From JAGHAJ01 sp964559865 [NCBI: uncultured Synergistota bacterium] (lineage in GTDB: Bacteria; Synergistota; JAGHAJ01), in the NCBI GenBank assembly GCA_964559865.1, contig CAZLJD010000015.1, positions 57,179 to 121,178 of the forward strand: 64,000 nucleotides of DNA, given 5' to 3'. A model generated the notes under the pieces. The model saw only the letters and a list, made by a program, of their open reading frames with translations, was not told the origin of the DNA and made no database searches. A program made the position numbers and the translations under genes. Each line of letters starts with the position of its first letter. The stretch's first letter is position 1. Shown piece after piece: positions 35,770-46,122 of this stretch.

Positions 35770-36718
35770 GAGTCATCTCCCCCTTCTTAGCAAGGATCTC
35801 TAATGCCCTCCGAGTTGCAATCCTGCCCCGAGGTGTCCTCACTACCAATCCAAGCTTCATAAGATAAGGTTCATAAACATCTTCAAGCGTATTCCTGTCC
35901 TCTCCAAGAGAGGAAGCTATGGCAGATATACCAACGGGTCCCCCTCCAAATCTCTGAACTATAGTCTTCAAAAATGCGTAATCCATTCTGTCCAAACCAT
36001 TTTCATCTATGTCCAGAAACTTCAGAGCATCAGAGACAACTGCACTATCTATAAGAGCCACTTCCTTTACCTGTGCAAAGTCCCTTACCCTTCGCAGAAG
36101 CCTGTTCGCTATACGAGGTGTCCCTCTCGCACTCCTTGCAATCTTTAGTGCTGCATCATCCGTGATACGCACCCCTATGGCATCGGCTGTTTTCAAAACT
36201 ATCTCTGCAAGCTCGTTCACGGAGTAAAAGTCCAGAGAAAAGACTATACCAAAACGGCTCCTCAAAGGTGCAGAAAGCATACCCACTCTCGTGGTAGCAC
36301 CTATAAGGGTAAATGGATGTAACTGTATCCTAACCACCTTTGCCAGTGCACCCTTTCCCGTAGGTATATCAACCACCCACTCCTCCATTGCAAGGTATAA
36401 CATCTCCTCAATAGGTTTTCTGAGGCGATGGATCTCGTCTATGAAAAGCACATCTCTGTAGTTCAGTGCAGCAAGAAGGGATACAAGGTCTGCTGCTCTC
36501 TCTACTGCCGTTGCACCTACAGCAGTAAAACCGACACCAAGCTCGTTTGCCACAATCCTCGCAAGGGTAGTCTTCCCGAGCCCAGCAGGACCCGAAAGTA
36601 TCATGTGATCCAGAGGTTCCTGTCTCCTTAAAGCAGCTTCAACAAACAGCCTTATCCGAGAAGTAACACCCGTCTGTCCTACAAACTGTTCAAGAGTATC
36701 AGGCCTGTAATAGTTCAT
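35759..36718 (-). CDS. ruvB: Holliday junction branch migration helicase RuvB
   Basis: 319 residues. AAA+ motor with Walker A GPAGLGKTTLA, Walker B LFIDEIHRL, sensor 1 GATTRVG with the family's signature, and the arginine-finger region LRSRFG. The carboxy-terminal winged helix has the usual EDVYEPYLMKLGLVVRTPRGR end. It drives branch migration with RuvA; overlap with ruvA is 4 bases. Confidence 0.97.
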   Translation of the reverse strand: MNYYRPDTLEQFVGQTGVTSRIRLFVEAALRRQEPLDHMILSGPAGLGKTTLARIVANELGVGFTAVGATAVERAADLVSLLAALNYRDVLFIDEIHRLRKPIEEMLYLAMEEWVVDIPTGKGALAKVVRIQLHPFTLIGATTRVGMLSAPLRSRFGIVFSLDFYSVNELAEIVLKTADAIGVRITDDAALKIARSARGTPRIANRLLRRVRDFAQVKEVALIDSAVVSDALKFLDIDENGLDRMDYAFLKTIVQRFGGGPVGISAIASSLGEDRNTLEDVYEPYLMKLGLVVRTPRGRIATRRALEILAKKGEMTHGA

Positions 36719-37260
36719 TCGTTCACCCCAGCGAGAAACCTCCTGAGTGCAGATTCTACCCCCTCGCCCTCCTTCAGGGTAAAGGCACGCAGCCTGTCCA
36801 CTACCTCTCTCTTCCTGTATCCAAGCGCAAGTAGCGCCTCCATCATGGCTTCCTTTACACCCTCCAGACCCTCTCCGCTTTCACTCCACTCCCCCAACTC
36901 CATCAGTATCCTCGCTGCACGCTTAGGTCCCACACCCGGCACCCGCTCTAAAACGGCACTGCCTCCTTTCAGCTCCTCAAAAGAGACGAAGGAAACCACA
37001 TTAACGGCCAGTCTTGAACCTATGTTGGGCAGACGCCTCAACCTATTGAAAAACGCCCTCTGTTGAGGGGTTGAAAAACCATAGATGGAAATGACATCTT
37101 TACCCACAACGAGCTCCGTGTAAAGTTTACATCTCTGTCCTACTTCCAATCTCTCGTACAGAGAAACGGGAACATGCACCCTATATCCAATGCCGTTCAC
37201 ATCTAAAACGACATGCGGCAGACTCTTACTCTCCACTACGCCCGAAAGATAATCAAACAT
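36715..37260 (-). CDS. ruvA: Holliday junction DNA-binding protein RuvA
   Basis: 181 residues. The amino-terminal OB fold (VVLDVNGIGYRVHVP), two helix-hairpin-helix motifs (the second as VPGVGPKRAARIL) and the carboxy-terminal domain (EALLALGYRKREV) that touches RuvB are present. Overlaps ruvC by 8 bases. Confidence 0.95.
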   Translation of the reverse strand: MFDYLSGVVESKSLPHVVLDVNGIGYRVHVPVSLYERLEVGQRCKLYTELVVGKDVISIYGFSTPQQRAFFNRLRRLPNIGSRLAVNVVSFVSFEELKGGSAVLERVPGVGPKRAARILMELGEWSESGEGLEGVKEAMMEALLALGYRKREVVDRLRAFTLKEGEGVESALRRFLAGVNE

Positions 37261-37732
37261 TAAACCTGCTTTCCACCTTCCTCAAAGCACCCACAGCAAC
37301 TGCAAGAGCATCTGAAACATCAAAGGGAAGGGTCTCGTGTATCCCTAAAATCCTCTTCACCATCTCCCTTACCTGCTCCTTTCGAGCCCTTCCATACCCG
37401 GTAAGTGCCATCTTCACCTCTATGGGATTTAATTCAACAACGGAAAGACCGTGCTGTGCAGCAACCAGCAAAATCACTCCCCTCACCTCTGCAACCTTTA
37501 TAGCCGTCTTTACATTCTTGTTGAAAAAGAGCCTCTCCACTCCCATCAAGTCCGGCTTCGCACCGATCACGACATCTTTTACGCCCTCATAAAGCACATT
37601 CAGTCGCTGTTCCCAAGGTATGCTCCTTACCGCTATGCTTCCAAAGTCAACCACACGGAGGTTACTTCTCTCAGAGAGAACCACTGCATATCCAAGCGCA
37701 TCGCTACCCGGGTCTATGCCCACACACATCAT
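37253..37732 (-). CDS. ruvC: Crossover junction endodeoxyribonuclease RuvC
   Basis: 159 residues. Catalytic acidic residues are visible: Asp7 in GIDPGSDALGYAV, Glu in GVERLFFNKN, and the carboxy-terminal DVSDALAVA. It resolves Holliday junctions with RuvAB. Its start abuts the yebC stop codon. Confidence 0.96.
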   Translation of the reverse strand: MMCVGIDPGSDALGYAVVLSERSNLRVVDFGSIAVRSIPWEQRLNVLYEGVKDVVIGAKPDLMGVERLFFNKNVKTAIKVAEVRGVILLVAAQHGLSVVELNPIEVKMALTGYGRARKEQVREMVKRILGIHETLPFDVSDALAVAVGALRKVESRFNV

Positions 37733-38479
37733 TCAGACTGCCATCTTCTCCATTATCTCGTCAGGTATGTCAAAGTTGGCATAGACTTCCTGAACATCGT
37801 CGTGTTCTTCAAGCTCCTCCATCAGCTTAACCATGTGTTCGGCATCCTTACCCTGTAGCTTGACGGTTGATTGAGGTATCATGGTGACCTTCGCTTCCGA
37901 CATAGATATGCCCGCACTCTCAAATGCCTGCTTCACTGTTTGAAAGTCCTTCGGGTCTGTGGTAACCTCTATGCTACCGTCCTCATTCGTCTTTACATCT
38001 TCCGCACCTGCGTCTATAGCTACTTCCATAACCGTCTCCTCGTCCACACCCTCCAAGTATATGTAACCCTTTCGGGTAAACATCCATGCAACGCAACCAT
38101 TCTCACCCAGGCTACCACCATGCCTCGAGAATATGTGCCTCATCTCAGCCGCAGTTCTCTTACGGTTATCGGTAAGTACCTCTACCATAACAGCAACACC
38201 ACCGGGACCATAACCCTCGTAAACAATCTCCTCGTAAGCAACCCCCGATGCCTCACCTGTACCCTTCTGAATAGCCCTCTTTATGTTGTCCATCGGCATG
38301 TTGTACTCCCTTGCCTTGTCTATAGCCGCCCTCAACCTTGGATTCGTCTCAGGGTCTCCACCACCTTCCCTTGCTGCAACCATTATCGCCCGGATCAGTT
38401 TTCCAAATATCTTACCCCTCTGGGCATCAACTTTCTGCTTCTTGTGCTTGATATTCGCCCACTTGGAATGACCTGACAT
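37733..38479 (-). CDS. yebC: YebC/TACO1-family protein
   Basis: 248 residues of the highly conserved family starting [14 protein letters not shown] and containing [16 protein letters not shown] and [10 protein letters not shown]. Members have been described as transcription regulators and, more recently, as factors that help ribosomes through proline-rich stretches. It is next to ruvC, the common gene order. Confidence 0.95.
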   Translation of the reverse strand: MSGHSKWANIKHKKQKVDAQRGKIFGKLIRAIMVAAREGGGDPETNPRLRAAIDKAREYNMPMDNIKRAIQKGTGEASGVAYEEIVYEGYGPGGVAVMVEVLTDNRKRTAAEMRHIFSRHGGSLGENGCVAWMFTRKGYIYLEGVDEETVMEVAIDAGAEDVKTNEDGSIEVTTDPKDFQTVKQAFESAGISMSEAKVTMIPQSTVKLQGKDAEHMVKLMEELEEHDDVQEVYANFDIPDEIMEKMAV

Positions 38480-38491
38480 AAAAAACCCTCC

Positions 38492-39244
38492 TTAATAGAT
38501 TTTACACACCGGCACTGCTGAACGCTTGTGTGCATTCTTCAACTTCAAATCCTCTATGCGGTGCTTTACCTCCTCAGACACATCAAGTCCCAGAATGTAC
38601 CTATCCAGCTCCTCGTATGTTATACCCATCTCACCTTCATCTGTTTGTTCCTCCCACAATCCAGCAGACGGCGGTTTCTCTATCAGCTTCTTCGGGATAC
38701 CAAGGTACTCTGCAACCGCCCTTACCTCGTGTTTGACGAGCTCTCCAATGGGCAGTATGTCCACACCCCCATCACCGTACTTGGTGAAGTAACCAACCTC
38801 AAGCTCACTCCTGTTGCCAGTGCCAGCAACGAGGTAGTTCCTAACATTTGCAATGTGGTAGAGGACCGTCATCCTCAACCTCGGTTTGATGTTTATCACG
38901 GCATTGCTCCTGGTGTCTGCACCTGCAACGCCGAGTGCACCCAAAAGTGCGTCAAAAACCTCGTCGAGGACGACCTCTTCCATCGGGATACCAAACGCTT
39001 CTGCAACGAGGTATGCGTCCTCTCTGTCCTCCTGCCTGCTATGACACGGCATACAAACACCCACCATCTCATCTCCCAAAACATCGCGGCAAAGAACAGC
39101 TACGACGCTTGAATCTATGCCACCGCTCATACCTACAACAACACCCTTTAAGCCCGAGCTATCCACCTGCTCTTTTATCCAAGAGGAGACCCTCTCAACT
39201 ATGTGAGAGGGCTCCCACCTCACCAGATAGGCGTACAAACCCAT
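38492..39244 (-). CDS. nadE: NH3-dependent NAD synthetase
   Basis: 250 residues. The PP-loop is GMSGGIDSSVVAVL near residue 40; further conserved parts are GTGNRSELEVGYFTKYGDGG and the KKLIEKPPSAGLWEEQTDE block. It lacks a glutaminase domain, so it uses ammonia to amidate deamido-NAD. With the nicotinate phosphoribosyltransferase-like gene 4 kb upstream in the same gene run it could form a salvage route. Confidence 0.95.
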   Translation of the reverse strand: MGLYAYLVRWEPSHIVERVSSWIKEQVDSSGLKGVVVGMSGGIDSSVVAVLCRDVLGDEMVGVCMPCHSRQEDREDAYLVAEAFGIPMEEVVLDEVFDALLGALGVAGADTRSNAVINIKPRLRMTVLYHIANVRNYLVAGTGNRSELEVGYFTKYGDGGVDILPIGELVKHEVRAVAEYLGIPKKLIEKPPSAGLWEEQTDEGEMGITYEELDRYILGLDVSEEVKHRIEDLKLKNAHKRSAVPVCKIY

Positions 39245-39263
39245 TCCACCTCTTTTCGAAGTA

Positions 39264-41480
39264 CTATGCGTTATCCTCGCTTACTTCCTGTATAGCCTTG
39301 CTCTCCACACCGCCTGCTTCTGCCTCGGTCATGTATCCCCTTGAGACGAGGTCACTCTTGGAAATCAGCGTGAAATGCTCTACTTCCTCCGTCAGGGATA
39401 CAACCATCTCACTAAGCTCCTGTGCAGCCATGCCAAGGTTTTCCGCAACCCTCGTCTGCTCCTCAAGAGATGTAGAAACTGCTTCCACTCTGTCCCTCAC
39501 ACTAGTAATTGCCTTAGTTACGCCATCTATCGCTGCAGCCATCTCCTGCGTGGATGCAGACTGCTCCTCCGTTATAGAGGCAATGTCTTCTATGGAAGTG
39601 GATATCTTCTCTATTGCCTTGGTGATGTTTTCCATCTCGTCAAATGCCACCTGAGCCTGCTTGTGCAGTTTCGCTATGTCTTCCTGCTCCTTCTGAGCCC
39701 TGTCAGCAACCTTGTCCACCATACCCTGTATCTTCATTATGAGATTGCCTATCTCTCCCGCTGCGTTGTTGGCCTCCTCCGCCAGTTTTCTTACTTCTTC
39801 CGCAACCACTGCAAAACCCCTACCCGCTTCACCTGCTCGTGCCGCCTCTATTGCAGCGTTCAGTGCAAGAAGGTTCGTTTGATCGGCTATGTTGGTTATC
39901 GTCTCTACTATCTTTCCTATGTCCTTCGACGCTGCAACCACGCCGTTTATAGCCTCAACGGACGCCTTGGAGCTGGAGGTAACACGCTCTATCATACTGA
40001 AGGTATCTGATATAGCAGCAAGCCCCCTGTCTGCAGCATCGCTGATCTCCTGTGCCTGAGCAGCAACATTCTGAGCACTTTCCGCTGCTGCTTGGGCAGA
40101 AGATGCGATTTCCTCCACGCCGGCGTTGGTCTCCTCAATGTTTGCTGCAACATCCTCTATGTCCTTCGAGAGTTGATCCATGTTAGCCTTTATCTCTTCA
40201 GTGTTGGCATTGGACTCCTGGGCAGTAGCCGCAAGCGACTGGGATATGTCTGCTACCTTGTTCACTGCATCAACAATATTGTGCAGAGCCTTGCTCGTTT
40301 TACCCATGAGCTCATTAAACATACTCGCTATCTCACCAAACTCATCAGAAGAGTAAACCTTCCCTATACCGGTCAGGTCTCCCTTTGCAGCCTGTGCCAT
40401 AATCTCTTTTATGTTAGCTGCACTCTTCGATATTCCCTTTGCGATGAACATGCCGAGTAGAACGATGAGTACAGCCGCTACCACCAGCACAATGATGTTC
40501 ATCTTCCTCATATTCCACACAGGTGCCACCACCTGTTCCTCAGGGACTGCTAACCACATCACCCAGTGCCACGGTTTGAAGTACATGAAATACCCAAACT
40601 TCCTAACACCATTGAACTCGTACTCGTAAGCACCTCTGCCGTGCTTTTTTGCAAACTTCACCGCATCTCTCACAAACCCATACTTCTCATACAAATATTT
40701 ATTACCAATAAACTTCTTATTCGGATGGTAAATCGTGATACCGGTCTTTGCATCAAGTATGGACATATAACCGCTTTTACCGTAGTGCACCCTCTTTGCA
40801 ATCTCCACTACAGGCTGCTGTACATCACTCAAAGGCTTTCCCACATACACCGCCCCTATTATCCTGTTCATGTCGTCCACATAAGGCTTGTATATCGTAT
40901 AGTACTCCTTTCCGAGGACAGTTGCTATGCCCATGTAAGTCTTTCCGCTCATTATTGCCTTGTAAACTGGAGAACTCTTGGGTATATAAGTCATAACTGC
41001 ACGGGAGCCATCTTTCTTCCTTACGGTGGTTATCACCCTCAGAAGCCCCTGAGGTATCACCTGAAAGACCGTTGCAGAAACACGGAGGTTATCAGATACA
41101 TGGTCAAGAATGTTTGGCAAAAACCTCACAGAGACTCCCACCATCGTCATCTCCGGTATGGTGATCTCCTCACTCTTACCGGTAACCTGATTCGTGACCT
41201 TGACCTTGATCTTCTTTTGCTCCTCCAGTGATAGCCTGCCAGTGGCGTTCATCTCTTTTTCAACCAGTTTCAAAGCCCTCTTGAGCGTATTACTGACATC
41301 ACTGTGTGCAGCTTCAGCAGCCTCGTAAACCGGTAAAGCTGCGTGCATCATACCTTCAATTGCTATCTTTTGCAGAGAATTAGACGCCTCGTTGTAATCC
41401 AGCAATCCAACGGTAACAAGCGGCACGATGCCCACTATCAACATAAACACCATGATCTTAGTGCCAAGCCTCATCTTCAT
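39264..41480 (-). CDS. Methyl-accepting chemotaxis protein with Cache sensor
   Basis: 738 residues. A membrane segment near the amino terminus (about 7-28), a periplasmic Cache region (about 35-320) with [20 protein letters not shown], a second membrane segment (about 328-350), HAMP, then a long cytoplasmic coiled coil whose tip has the invariant [16 protein letters not shown] stretch. It should pass ligand signals to CheA-CheW and bias the flagellar motor. The Cache region is similar in type to that of the HD-GYP sensor at 30251, which may see related ligands. It sits between nadE and the unrecognised exported protein. Confidence 0.95.
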   Translation of the reverse strand: MKMRLGTKIMVFMLIVGIVPLVTVGLLDYNEASNSLQKIAIEGMMHAALPVYEAAEAAHSDVSNTLKRALKLVEKEMNATGRLSLEEQKKIKVKVTNQVTGKSEEITIPEMTMVGVSVRFLPNILDHVSDNLRVSATVFQVIPQGLLRVITTVRKKDGSRAVMTYIPKSSPVYKAIMSGKTYMGIATVLGKEYYTIYKPYVDDMNRIIGAVYVGKPLSDVQQPVVEIAKRVHYGKSGYMSILDAKTGITIYHPNKKFIGNKYLYEKYGFVRDAVKFAKKHGRGAYEYEFNGVRKFGYFMYFKPWHWVMWLAVPEEQVVAPVWNMRKMNIIVLVVAAVLIVLLGMFIAKGISKSAANIKEIMAQAAKGDLTGIGKVYSSDEFGEIASMFNELMGKTSKALHNIVDAVNKVADISQSLAATAQESNANTEEIKANMDQLSKDIEDVAANIEETNAGVEEIASSAQAAAESAQNVAAQAQEISDAADRGLAAISDTFSMIERVTSSSKASVEAINGVVAASKDIGKIVETITNIADQTNLLALNAAIEAARAGEAGRGFAVVAEEVRKLAEEANNAAGEIGNLIMKIQGMVDKVADRAQKEQEDIAKLHKQAQVAFDEMENITKAIEKISTSIEDIASITEEQSASTQEMAAAIDGVTKAITSVRDRVEAVSTSLEEQTRVAENLGMAAQELSEMVVSLTEEVEHFTLISKSDLVSRGYMTEAEAGGVESKAIQEVSEDNA

Positions 41481-41506
41481 CTTGTCACACCTCTCTTTTC
41501 AAAAGA

Positions 41507-42289
41507 TTATCTCTTTCGATGCATATCCACCATCAACACGCCGTCTGCAAGAAGCCTCCTGTACTTGAAGGCTAACGGTGACGAAACTATCATGAAGACA
41601 CGCCTCCTGTAATATATGACGAGCGTCCTCTGATACCCTTCTGTGCCCCACCTCCTTTTGGTGTAAACAGCCCTTTTGTCTCCATTTATACCCACGAACG
41701 CTGGACGGGTACTCTCCCTCACCTTCGCCACCTGTCTTTTGTAGTACCCTACTACATCTCTAACAGACATAACGCCCTTACTCACATACACAGCAGCTAA
41801 AGGGACACCTCTCCTCTTTACAATATAACAGTTAAAGTACTTTTGCAACCCCTTATCTGTACTCAGAGGCTCAGCGCAAGGCAACAACACTGCCCCTCTC
41901 CCGTAAGGCTGAATTTTACCCTTCTGCCTGCCTACAATTATATACCTATCTTCATATTCGTCGAAGAGCCCAATCTCGTAAAGCACATCACCCTTCCCCA
42001 CCACAACGAAAGATGTATCCTTATCCAGTATATCAAGCCACAGATCACCCTTCACGCGCCTTAGGATAGACCAGTGCAACCTCTCAAGTAGCAGACGAGA
42101 CTTACCTACCTTAAAAAGCAACTTTACCTCCACATCTTTGTAGTGTTTCCCGTATTCCACATTGTAGGAGAACTTTCTGTATTTAGCCAGCATACTGCTA
42201 ACCTCTGGTATATGTCTTTTCAGCACGGAGGCATTGGTTACACCAATCGAAAAGAACAAACAGATAAAAACGACAACCAGCTGCTTCAA
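41507..42289 (-). CDS. Unrecognised exported protein
   Basis: About 260 residues, no family recognised. The amino terminus is a signal peptide (LVVVFICLFFSIGVTNA). The rest is rich in beta-strand-forming and basic residues, ending in a DMHRKR tail, with no clear motif. One pair of cysteines (about 145 and 160) could form a disulfide in the periplasm. I chose the TTG at 42289, which overlaps the stop of the DUF362 gene (TTGA) and has GAGGG 10 bases upstream; a longer frame start inside that gene is unlikely. Function unknown. Confidence 0.6.
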   Translation of the reverse strand: MKQLVVVFICLFFSIGVTNASVLKRHIPEVSSMLAKYRKFSYNVEYGKHYKDVEVKLLFKVGKSRLLLERLHWSILRRVKGDLWLDILDKDTSFVVVGKGDVLYEIGLFDEYEDRYIIVGRQKGKIQPYGRGAVLLPCAEPLSTDKGLQKYFNCYIVKRRGVPLAAVYVSKGVMSVRDVVGYYKRQVAKVRESTRPAFVGINGDKRAVYTKRRWGTEGYQRTLVIYYRRRVFMIVSSPLAFKYRRLLADGVLMVDMHRKR

Positions 42290-43389
42290 TAGCCGAGCAC
42301 CCTCGCTGCAAGGCTCTTTTTTATCTCCATAGCACCGGTAGGGCAAACCTCGTTACAGGTAAAGCAGTACACACACTTACTTCTATCTATCACGGGGTAG
42401 GGTTGCATGCTAATGGCGTCCGCAGGGCAAGCGCCTGCACAAACACCGCACTTTATGCAGGTTTCTTTGTTCAGGTAAGGATAAATCTTTACCAGCCTAT
42501 AGCCAATGGCACCCACTATACCGGACATCTTCAGCTTCCACCCAACAGGCCTCTTAAACGGCACAACACCTACTTCGTCTCCAACTATCTCTATCTCGTC
42601 AAGGCTCCCCTTACCAACGCCTATCGCATCTGCATAGGTTATCGTGTCTATCTCTCTCGGATCGAATCCCATAATGTACGCAGCTACCACATCCAGCGCA
42701 ACGCCGTCAGTAGAAGCAAGCAGATATCCTGCCTTCTTGGGTGTCCCGTGAGAAGGGCCGTTGCCCTCCATCCCCACGATGCCGTCCATCACTGAAAGCC
42801 GTGGCTTCACCGCCCCGTAGATGTCAACGATACTTTCAGCAAGCATCTTCCTGCTACCAAGCATGTGTGCCGTCCTCCTCGTCCCAGAGGCGACCGTCCC
42901 AAATATGTTCTTCACCGCACCGGTAATGAGCGTATCAACATGGGTCTTCATCTTGGCAACATTCACCATAGAACCCACTTCACGCACCATCTTGGAGAGG
43001 ACTATCTCCTTTAAGTGCTTCCCATCTATTCTGACATTTTCCACCCCTCTGGAACGCAACAGCGCATACCTGACACCCTCGTCAAGTGCAACCCCTTTGA
43101 TACCAGTCTTGACAAAAAGCTCATCTTCCTGTCCATCAAATACAAACCCGGGATTGTCCGCAATAACGATGTCTTTTGCTCTTTCCTTAAAGTAGCGGAC
43201 AACCGCCCTCACGATCTCTGGATGGGTAGTAACTGCCCTATCAGGTTCTACAGGAGAAATAAGATTGGGTTTTATTAAGAGTGGAGAAGACACCTCCACC
43301 TCTGGCAGATAGGAAAGTAGTCTGAAAACCGCCCCTTCAACCTCCCTACTGCCGTAAGAAGAGCACCTCACAACAGCTACTCTCGACAC
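42286..43389 (-). CDS. DUF362-domain protein with two [4Fe-4S] ferredoxin motifs
   Basis: 367 residues. The amino-terminal 290 residues are a DUF362 domain (LIKPNLISPVEPDRAVTTHP, VNVAKMKTH). The last 75 hold two ferredoxin-type motifs (CIKCGVCAGACP and CVYCFTCNEVCP). Probably a cytosolic redox protein; its substrate is unknown. It abuts the nicotinate phosphoribosyltransferase-like gene, which may point to a nucleotide or NAD-linked role, but that is a guess. Confidence 0.88.
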   Translation of the reverse strand: MSRVAVVRCSSYGSREVEGAVFRLLSYLPEVEVSSPLLIKPNLISPVEPDRAVTTHPEIVRAVVRYFKERAKDIVIADNPGFVFDGQEDELFVKTGIKGVALDEGVRYALLRSRGVENVRIDGKHLKEIVLSKMVREVGSMVNVAKMKTHVDTLITGAVKNIFGTVASGTRRTAHMLGSRKMLAESIVDIYGAVKPRLSVMDGIVGMEGNGPSHGTPKKAGYLLASTDGVALDVVAAYIMGFDPREIDTITYADAIGVGKGSLDEIEIVGDEVGVVPFKRPVGWKLKMSGIVGAIGYRLVKIYPYLNKETCIKCGVCAGACPADAISMQPYPVIDRSKCVYCFTCNEVCPTGAMEIKKSLAARVLGY

Positions 43390-44424
43390 TCACTTCACCC
43401 TCTTCAACCTCTGGTTTTCTATCTTGCCGGGCAACCTCCCCCTTTTTGCAACAGGTAAACCTTCTACTTCTTTTATGTCCATCGTCATGTCTATGGGTGT
43501 CCCGTGTACTATGTAGCTCCCAACTCCAAATCCATCTACAGGTGCATCCTTCAACCGCTCTATCTTGTCTGGATTTATACCACCAGAGACAAATATCTTC
43601 ACATCCTTAAAACCCTGGAGGTCCAGCCTATACCTTACCTCCTTGACGAGTTCTGGCGTTATTCCACCCCTCTCCTCAGGGGTATCAAGCCTTATACCGT
43701 TCAGTTTATCTCCAAGTGCCATCGCAACTCTCAACGACTCTTCTGCTTCGTCCTTGAATGTATCAACGAGTATTATTCTTGACTCCTCCGGCGGAACGGC
43801 TGTATCGTATAGGCGAGCAACCTCAACCGTATCACCTATAATCAATGCTACTGCGTGAGGCACCGTCCCTTTGGGCATTCTTCCGGCAAACTTGGCCCCA
43901 AGGATACAGCTCGCACCGTCCACTCCACCTACGATTGCCGCCCTCTCCATCACAGGCGCAACCGCAGGGTGAGTGTGCCTCGCACCAAAGCACAGGACAG
44001 TTCTTTCCCCTGCTGCCCTTTTACACTCTCTCGCAGCGGTAGCCCAGCTCGAAGAGGCAGACAAAAAGCCAAGGATCACCGTCTCCCACTGGCCAAACTC
44101 ATCGTAAGGACCTTCTATCCTCATAACCACCTCTTTGCGAGAAAATTCTTCACCCTCCTCTATTGACCAAATGCGAACATCAGCACCCTCCAAAAAGTTC
44201 AAGACCTCACGGACTCCTGCCATAACGCCGTTCTTCCTCGGAAATATCTCAGCAGTTACAGTTACATGCTCCCTACCAGCCCGTCTCAATATGTCCAGCG
44301 TTTTCAGAAAGTAAACATCTGTCGTGTAACCTGCAAAAATCTCCTCATGCGTGGCAGAAAAGAGCCTCTTTTCGCCACTTATCCGCAAATTTACCACATC
44401 TTCAAAGGTATCTAGCCTCTTCAA
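43390..44424 (-). CDS. Nicotinate phosphoribosyltransferase family protein
   Basis: 344 residues resembling the short, archaeal-type nicotinate phosphoribosyltransferases: an amino-terminal EEIFAGYTTDVYFLKTL, a central FGARHTHPAVAP, and the phosphate-binding ISGGINPDKI-type block near residue 285 (here VSGGINPDKIERL). It would convert nicotinate and PRPP to nicotinate mononucleotide for NAD synthesis, a step upstream of NadE. The ribosome site precedes an ATG, and secG ends 11 bases upstream. Confidence 0.85.
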   Translation of the reverse strand: MKRLDTFEDVVNLRISGEKRLFSATHEEIFAGYTTDVYFLKTLDILRRAGREHVTVTAEIFPRKNGVMAGVREVLNFLEGADVRIWSIEEGEEFSRKEVVMRIEGPYDEFGQWETVILGFLSASSSWATAARECKRAAGERTVLCFGARHTHPAVAPVMERAAIVGGVDGASCILGAKFAGRMPKGTVPHAVALIIGDTVEVARLYDTAVPPEESRIILVDTFKDEAEESLRVAMALGDKLNGIRLDTPEERGGITPELVKEVRYRLDLQGFKDVKIFVSGGINPDKIERLKDAPVDGFGVGSYIVHGTPIDMTMDIKEVEGLPVAKRGRLPGKIENQRLKRVK

Positions 44425-44435
44425 TTGGACACCCC

Positions 44436-44666
44436 CTACTTGTTGACAAGGACCCAGAGGATAGATGTTAGAAAGAATATTCCTCCAAACACAGCCGTGA
44501 GCTTCGTAAGAAGAGGCATTTTCTTCTTCTTTCCACCACTGTAATCTGCTAAAGTGCCACCCCCAAATATGCCGTGAAATTGCGCTGCCTTCCTTGACTG
44601 CATGAGAACAAGCACAATTATAACGGCAGACACTATTATGTGAAACACAATTATCGCTGTCCTCAA
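44436..44666 (-). CDS. secG: Protein-export membrane protein SecG
   Basis: About 76 residues. Two membrane segments (about 4-21 and 50-70) flank the loop with MQSRKAAQFHGIFGGG, typical of SecG. It helps SecYE in export. The TTG at 44666 is 8 bases behind GGAG; a GTG at 44675 lies on top of the ribosome site. First gene of the 13-gene minus-strand run that ends with queA. Confidence 0.9.
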   Translation of the reverse strand: MRTAIIVFHIIVSAVIIVLVLMQSRKAAQFHGIFGGGTLADYSGGKKKKMPLLTKLTAVFGGIFFLTSILWVLVNK

Positions 44667-44703
44667 CGAGACCACTCCTTATGGCTTGATTTGAACAAAA
44701 ATA

Positions 44704-44731
44704 ATTATAACACAGTTGGAGAATTTATCAA
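44704..44731 (-). promoter_or_regulatory. Promoter for the secG-to-queA gene run
   Basis: On the minus strand, TTGATA (44726-44731), a 16-base spacer and a perfect TATAAT (44704-44709). Its -35 lies inside the spacer of the opposing promoter at 44716-44745. Confidence 0.65.
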
Positions 44732-44745
44732 GATAGTGGTATAAT
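44716..44745 (+). promoter_or_regulatory. Promoter for the AmmeMemoRadiSam genes
   Basis: TTGGAG (44716-44721), an 18-base spacer and a perfect TATAAT (44740-44745). Transcription would start near 44752, before AAAGGAGGG and the ATG at 44789. Confidence 0.65.
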
Positions 44746-44788
44746 TACCATATAAGAACGGGTATCTTCCGCAAAGGAGGGATTACTT

Positions 44789-45613
44789 ATGGTAGTGATG
44801 GGAGCACTGACGCCACACCCTCCAATTATCATACCAGAAGTAGGTGGAAGAGAGACCAGAAATGTGGCTTCCACAATAGATGCCATGAAAAGGTTATCAA
44901 AAATTATGTGGGATAAGTCCCCAGATACAATTGTCCTCATAACACCACACAACCTCGTATTCAGAGATGCCGTAGGTATCCTGATAGACGATGTGCTCAG
45001 TGGTTCTCTTACATCGTTCGGCGCACCAGGTGTAAGGTTCTCACTCCAAAATAACATGACACTGGTGAAGCTCATACAAGAAGAGTGTTTGAGCAACAAC
45101 TTTCCCATTGCCGAGATAGGAGAAAAATTCAGGTACAGATACGGCATGACGGAAATACTCGACCACGCAACAATGGTACCTCTGTACTATCTGCTAAATG
45201 GTAGAGAGCTTCCACTCGTTGTGCTCACCATGGCATTTATGCCTTACGAGAGGCTGTTTGAGTTTGGAAAGATGCTGAGAAAGGCACTACAGAGATACGA
45301 AGGAAATGCAATACTGGTGGCAAGCGGAGACCTATCTCACAGACTTACGCCCGGTGCACCTGCTGGATACGACCCCATGGGAAAAGTGTTCGACGAAAAG
45401 ATAGTGGATGTGATAAGGAATTTTAACGCCGAGGAACTTTTAAGCATTGACAGGGACTTGATAGATAGGGCTGGTGAGTGCGGATACAGGCCGCTGGTTA
45501 TGTTATTTGGAGCATTCAACGGCTTAAAGGTAGAGTCTGAAGTCCTCTCGTACGAAGGACCTTTCGGCGTAGGCTACTGCGTGGCAGCCATATACCCACA
45601 AAAGGAGGGGTAA
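44789..45613 (+). CDS. AmmeMemoRadiSam system: class III extradiol dioxygenase-like (Memo-related) protein
   Basis: 274 residues. It resembles the LigB-type extradiol dioxygenase superfamily members found beside AMMECR1 genes. Three histidine sites fit metal binding: [13 protein letters not shown] near residue 9, TPHN near 53, and ASGDLSHRL near 190. The biochemical reaction of this family branch is not established to my knowledge. It is first in a three-gene set with AMMECR1 and a radical SAM protein. The ATG follows AAAGGAGGG; the next gene starts 2 bases after its stop. Confidence 0.85.
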   Translation: MVVMGALTPHPPIIIPEVGGRETRNVASTIDAMKRLSKIMWDKSPDTIVLITPHNLVFRDAVGILIDDVLSGSLTSFGAPGVRFSLQNNMTLVKLIQEECLSNNFPIAEIGEKFRYRYGMTEILDHATMVPLYYLLNGRELPLVVLTMAFMPYERLFEFGKMLRKALQRYEGNAILVASGDLSHRLTPGAPAGYDPMGKVFDEKIVDVIRNFNAEELLSIDRDLIDRAGECGYRPLVMLFGAFNGLKVESEVLSYEGPFGVGYCVAAIYPQKEG

Positions 45614-45615
45614 AG

Positions 45616-46122
45616 ATGCACCCACTGGTTCAGCTTGCAAAGAAGGCAGTAGAGGAATATGTGTCAAAGAGGCGCATTATCCCCGTACCGGAAGAGCTCA
45701 CACCTGAGATGAAGCAGAGGAAAGGGGTCTTCGTCTCCCTTCACAAGGGTAGCAACCTCAGGGGTTGCATAGGGACATTCGTACCAACCAGAAGAAATGT
45801 TGCCGAAGAGATAATCTACAACGCAATAGCCGCTTGCTCGGAAGATCCAAGGTTTTATCCCGTAACTCCCGACGAACTCCCTTACATAGAGTATTCGGTA
45901 GATGTCTTAGAACCACCAGAAGAGGTAAATGATATATCAGAGCTCAACCCAAAAATATACGGTGTCATCGTAGAGAAGGATTTTAGAAAAGGACTCCTGC
46001 TGCCAGACTTGGAAGGTGTAGATACGGTAGAACAGCAGTTGTCCATAGCAAAGAGAAAGGCAGGGATATGGGAAGACGAAGATGTTAAGATATACAGGTT
46101 TACAGTCACAAGATACCATTAA
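45616..46122 (+). CDS. AmmeMemoRadiSam system: AMMECR1-domain protein
   Basis: 168 residues of the AMMECR1 family, named for a human gene in a contiguous deletion syndrome. The signature [20 protein letters not shown] near residue 50 and the [10 protein letters not shown] strand are present. Molecular function is unknown. It has a strong AAGGAGGGG ribosome site, and its 3' end overlaps the radical SAM gene by 41 bases. Confidence 0.9.
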   Translation: MHPLVQLAKKAVEEYVSKRRIIPVPEELTPEMKQRKGVFVSLHKGSNLRGCIGTFVPTRRNVAEEIIYNAIAACSEDPRFYPVTPDELPYIEYSVDVLEPPEEVNDISELNPKIYGVIVEKDFRKGLLLPDLEGVDTVEQQLSIAKRKAGIWEDEDVKIYRFTVTRYH

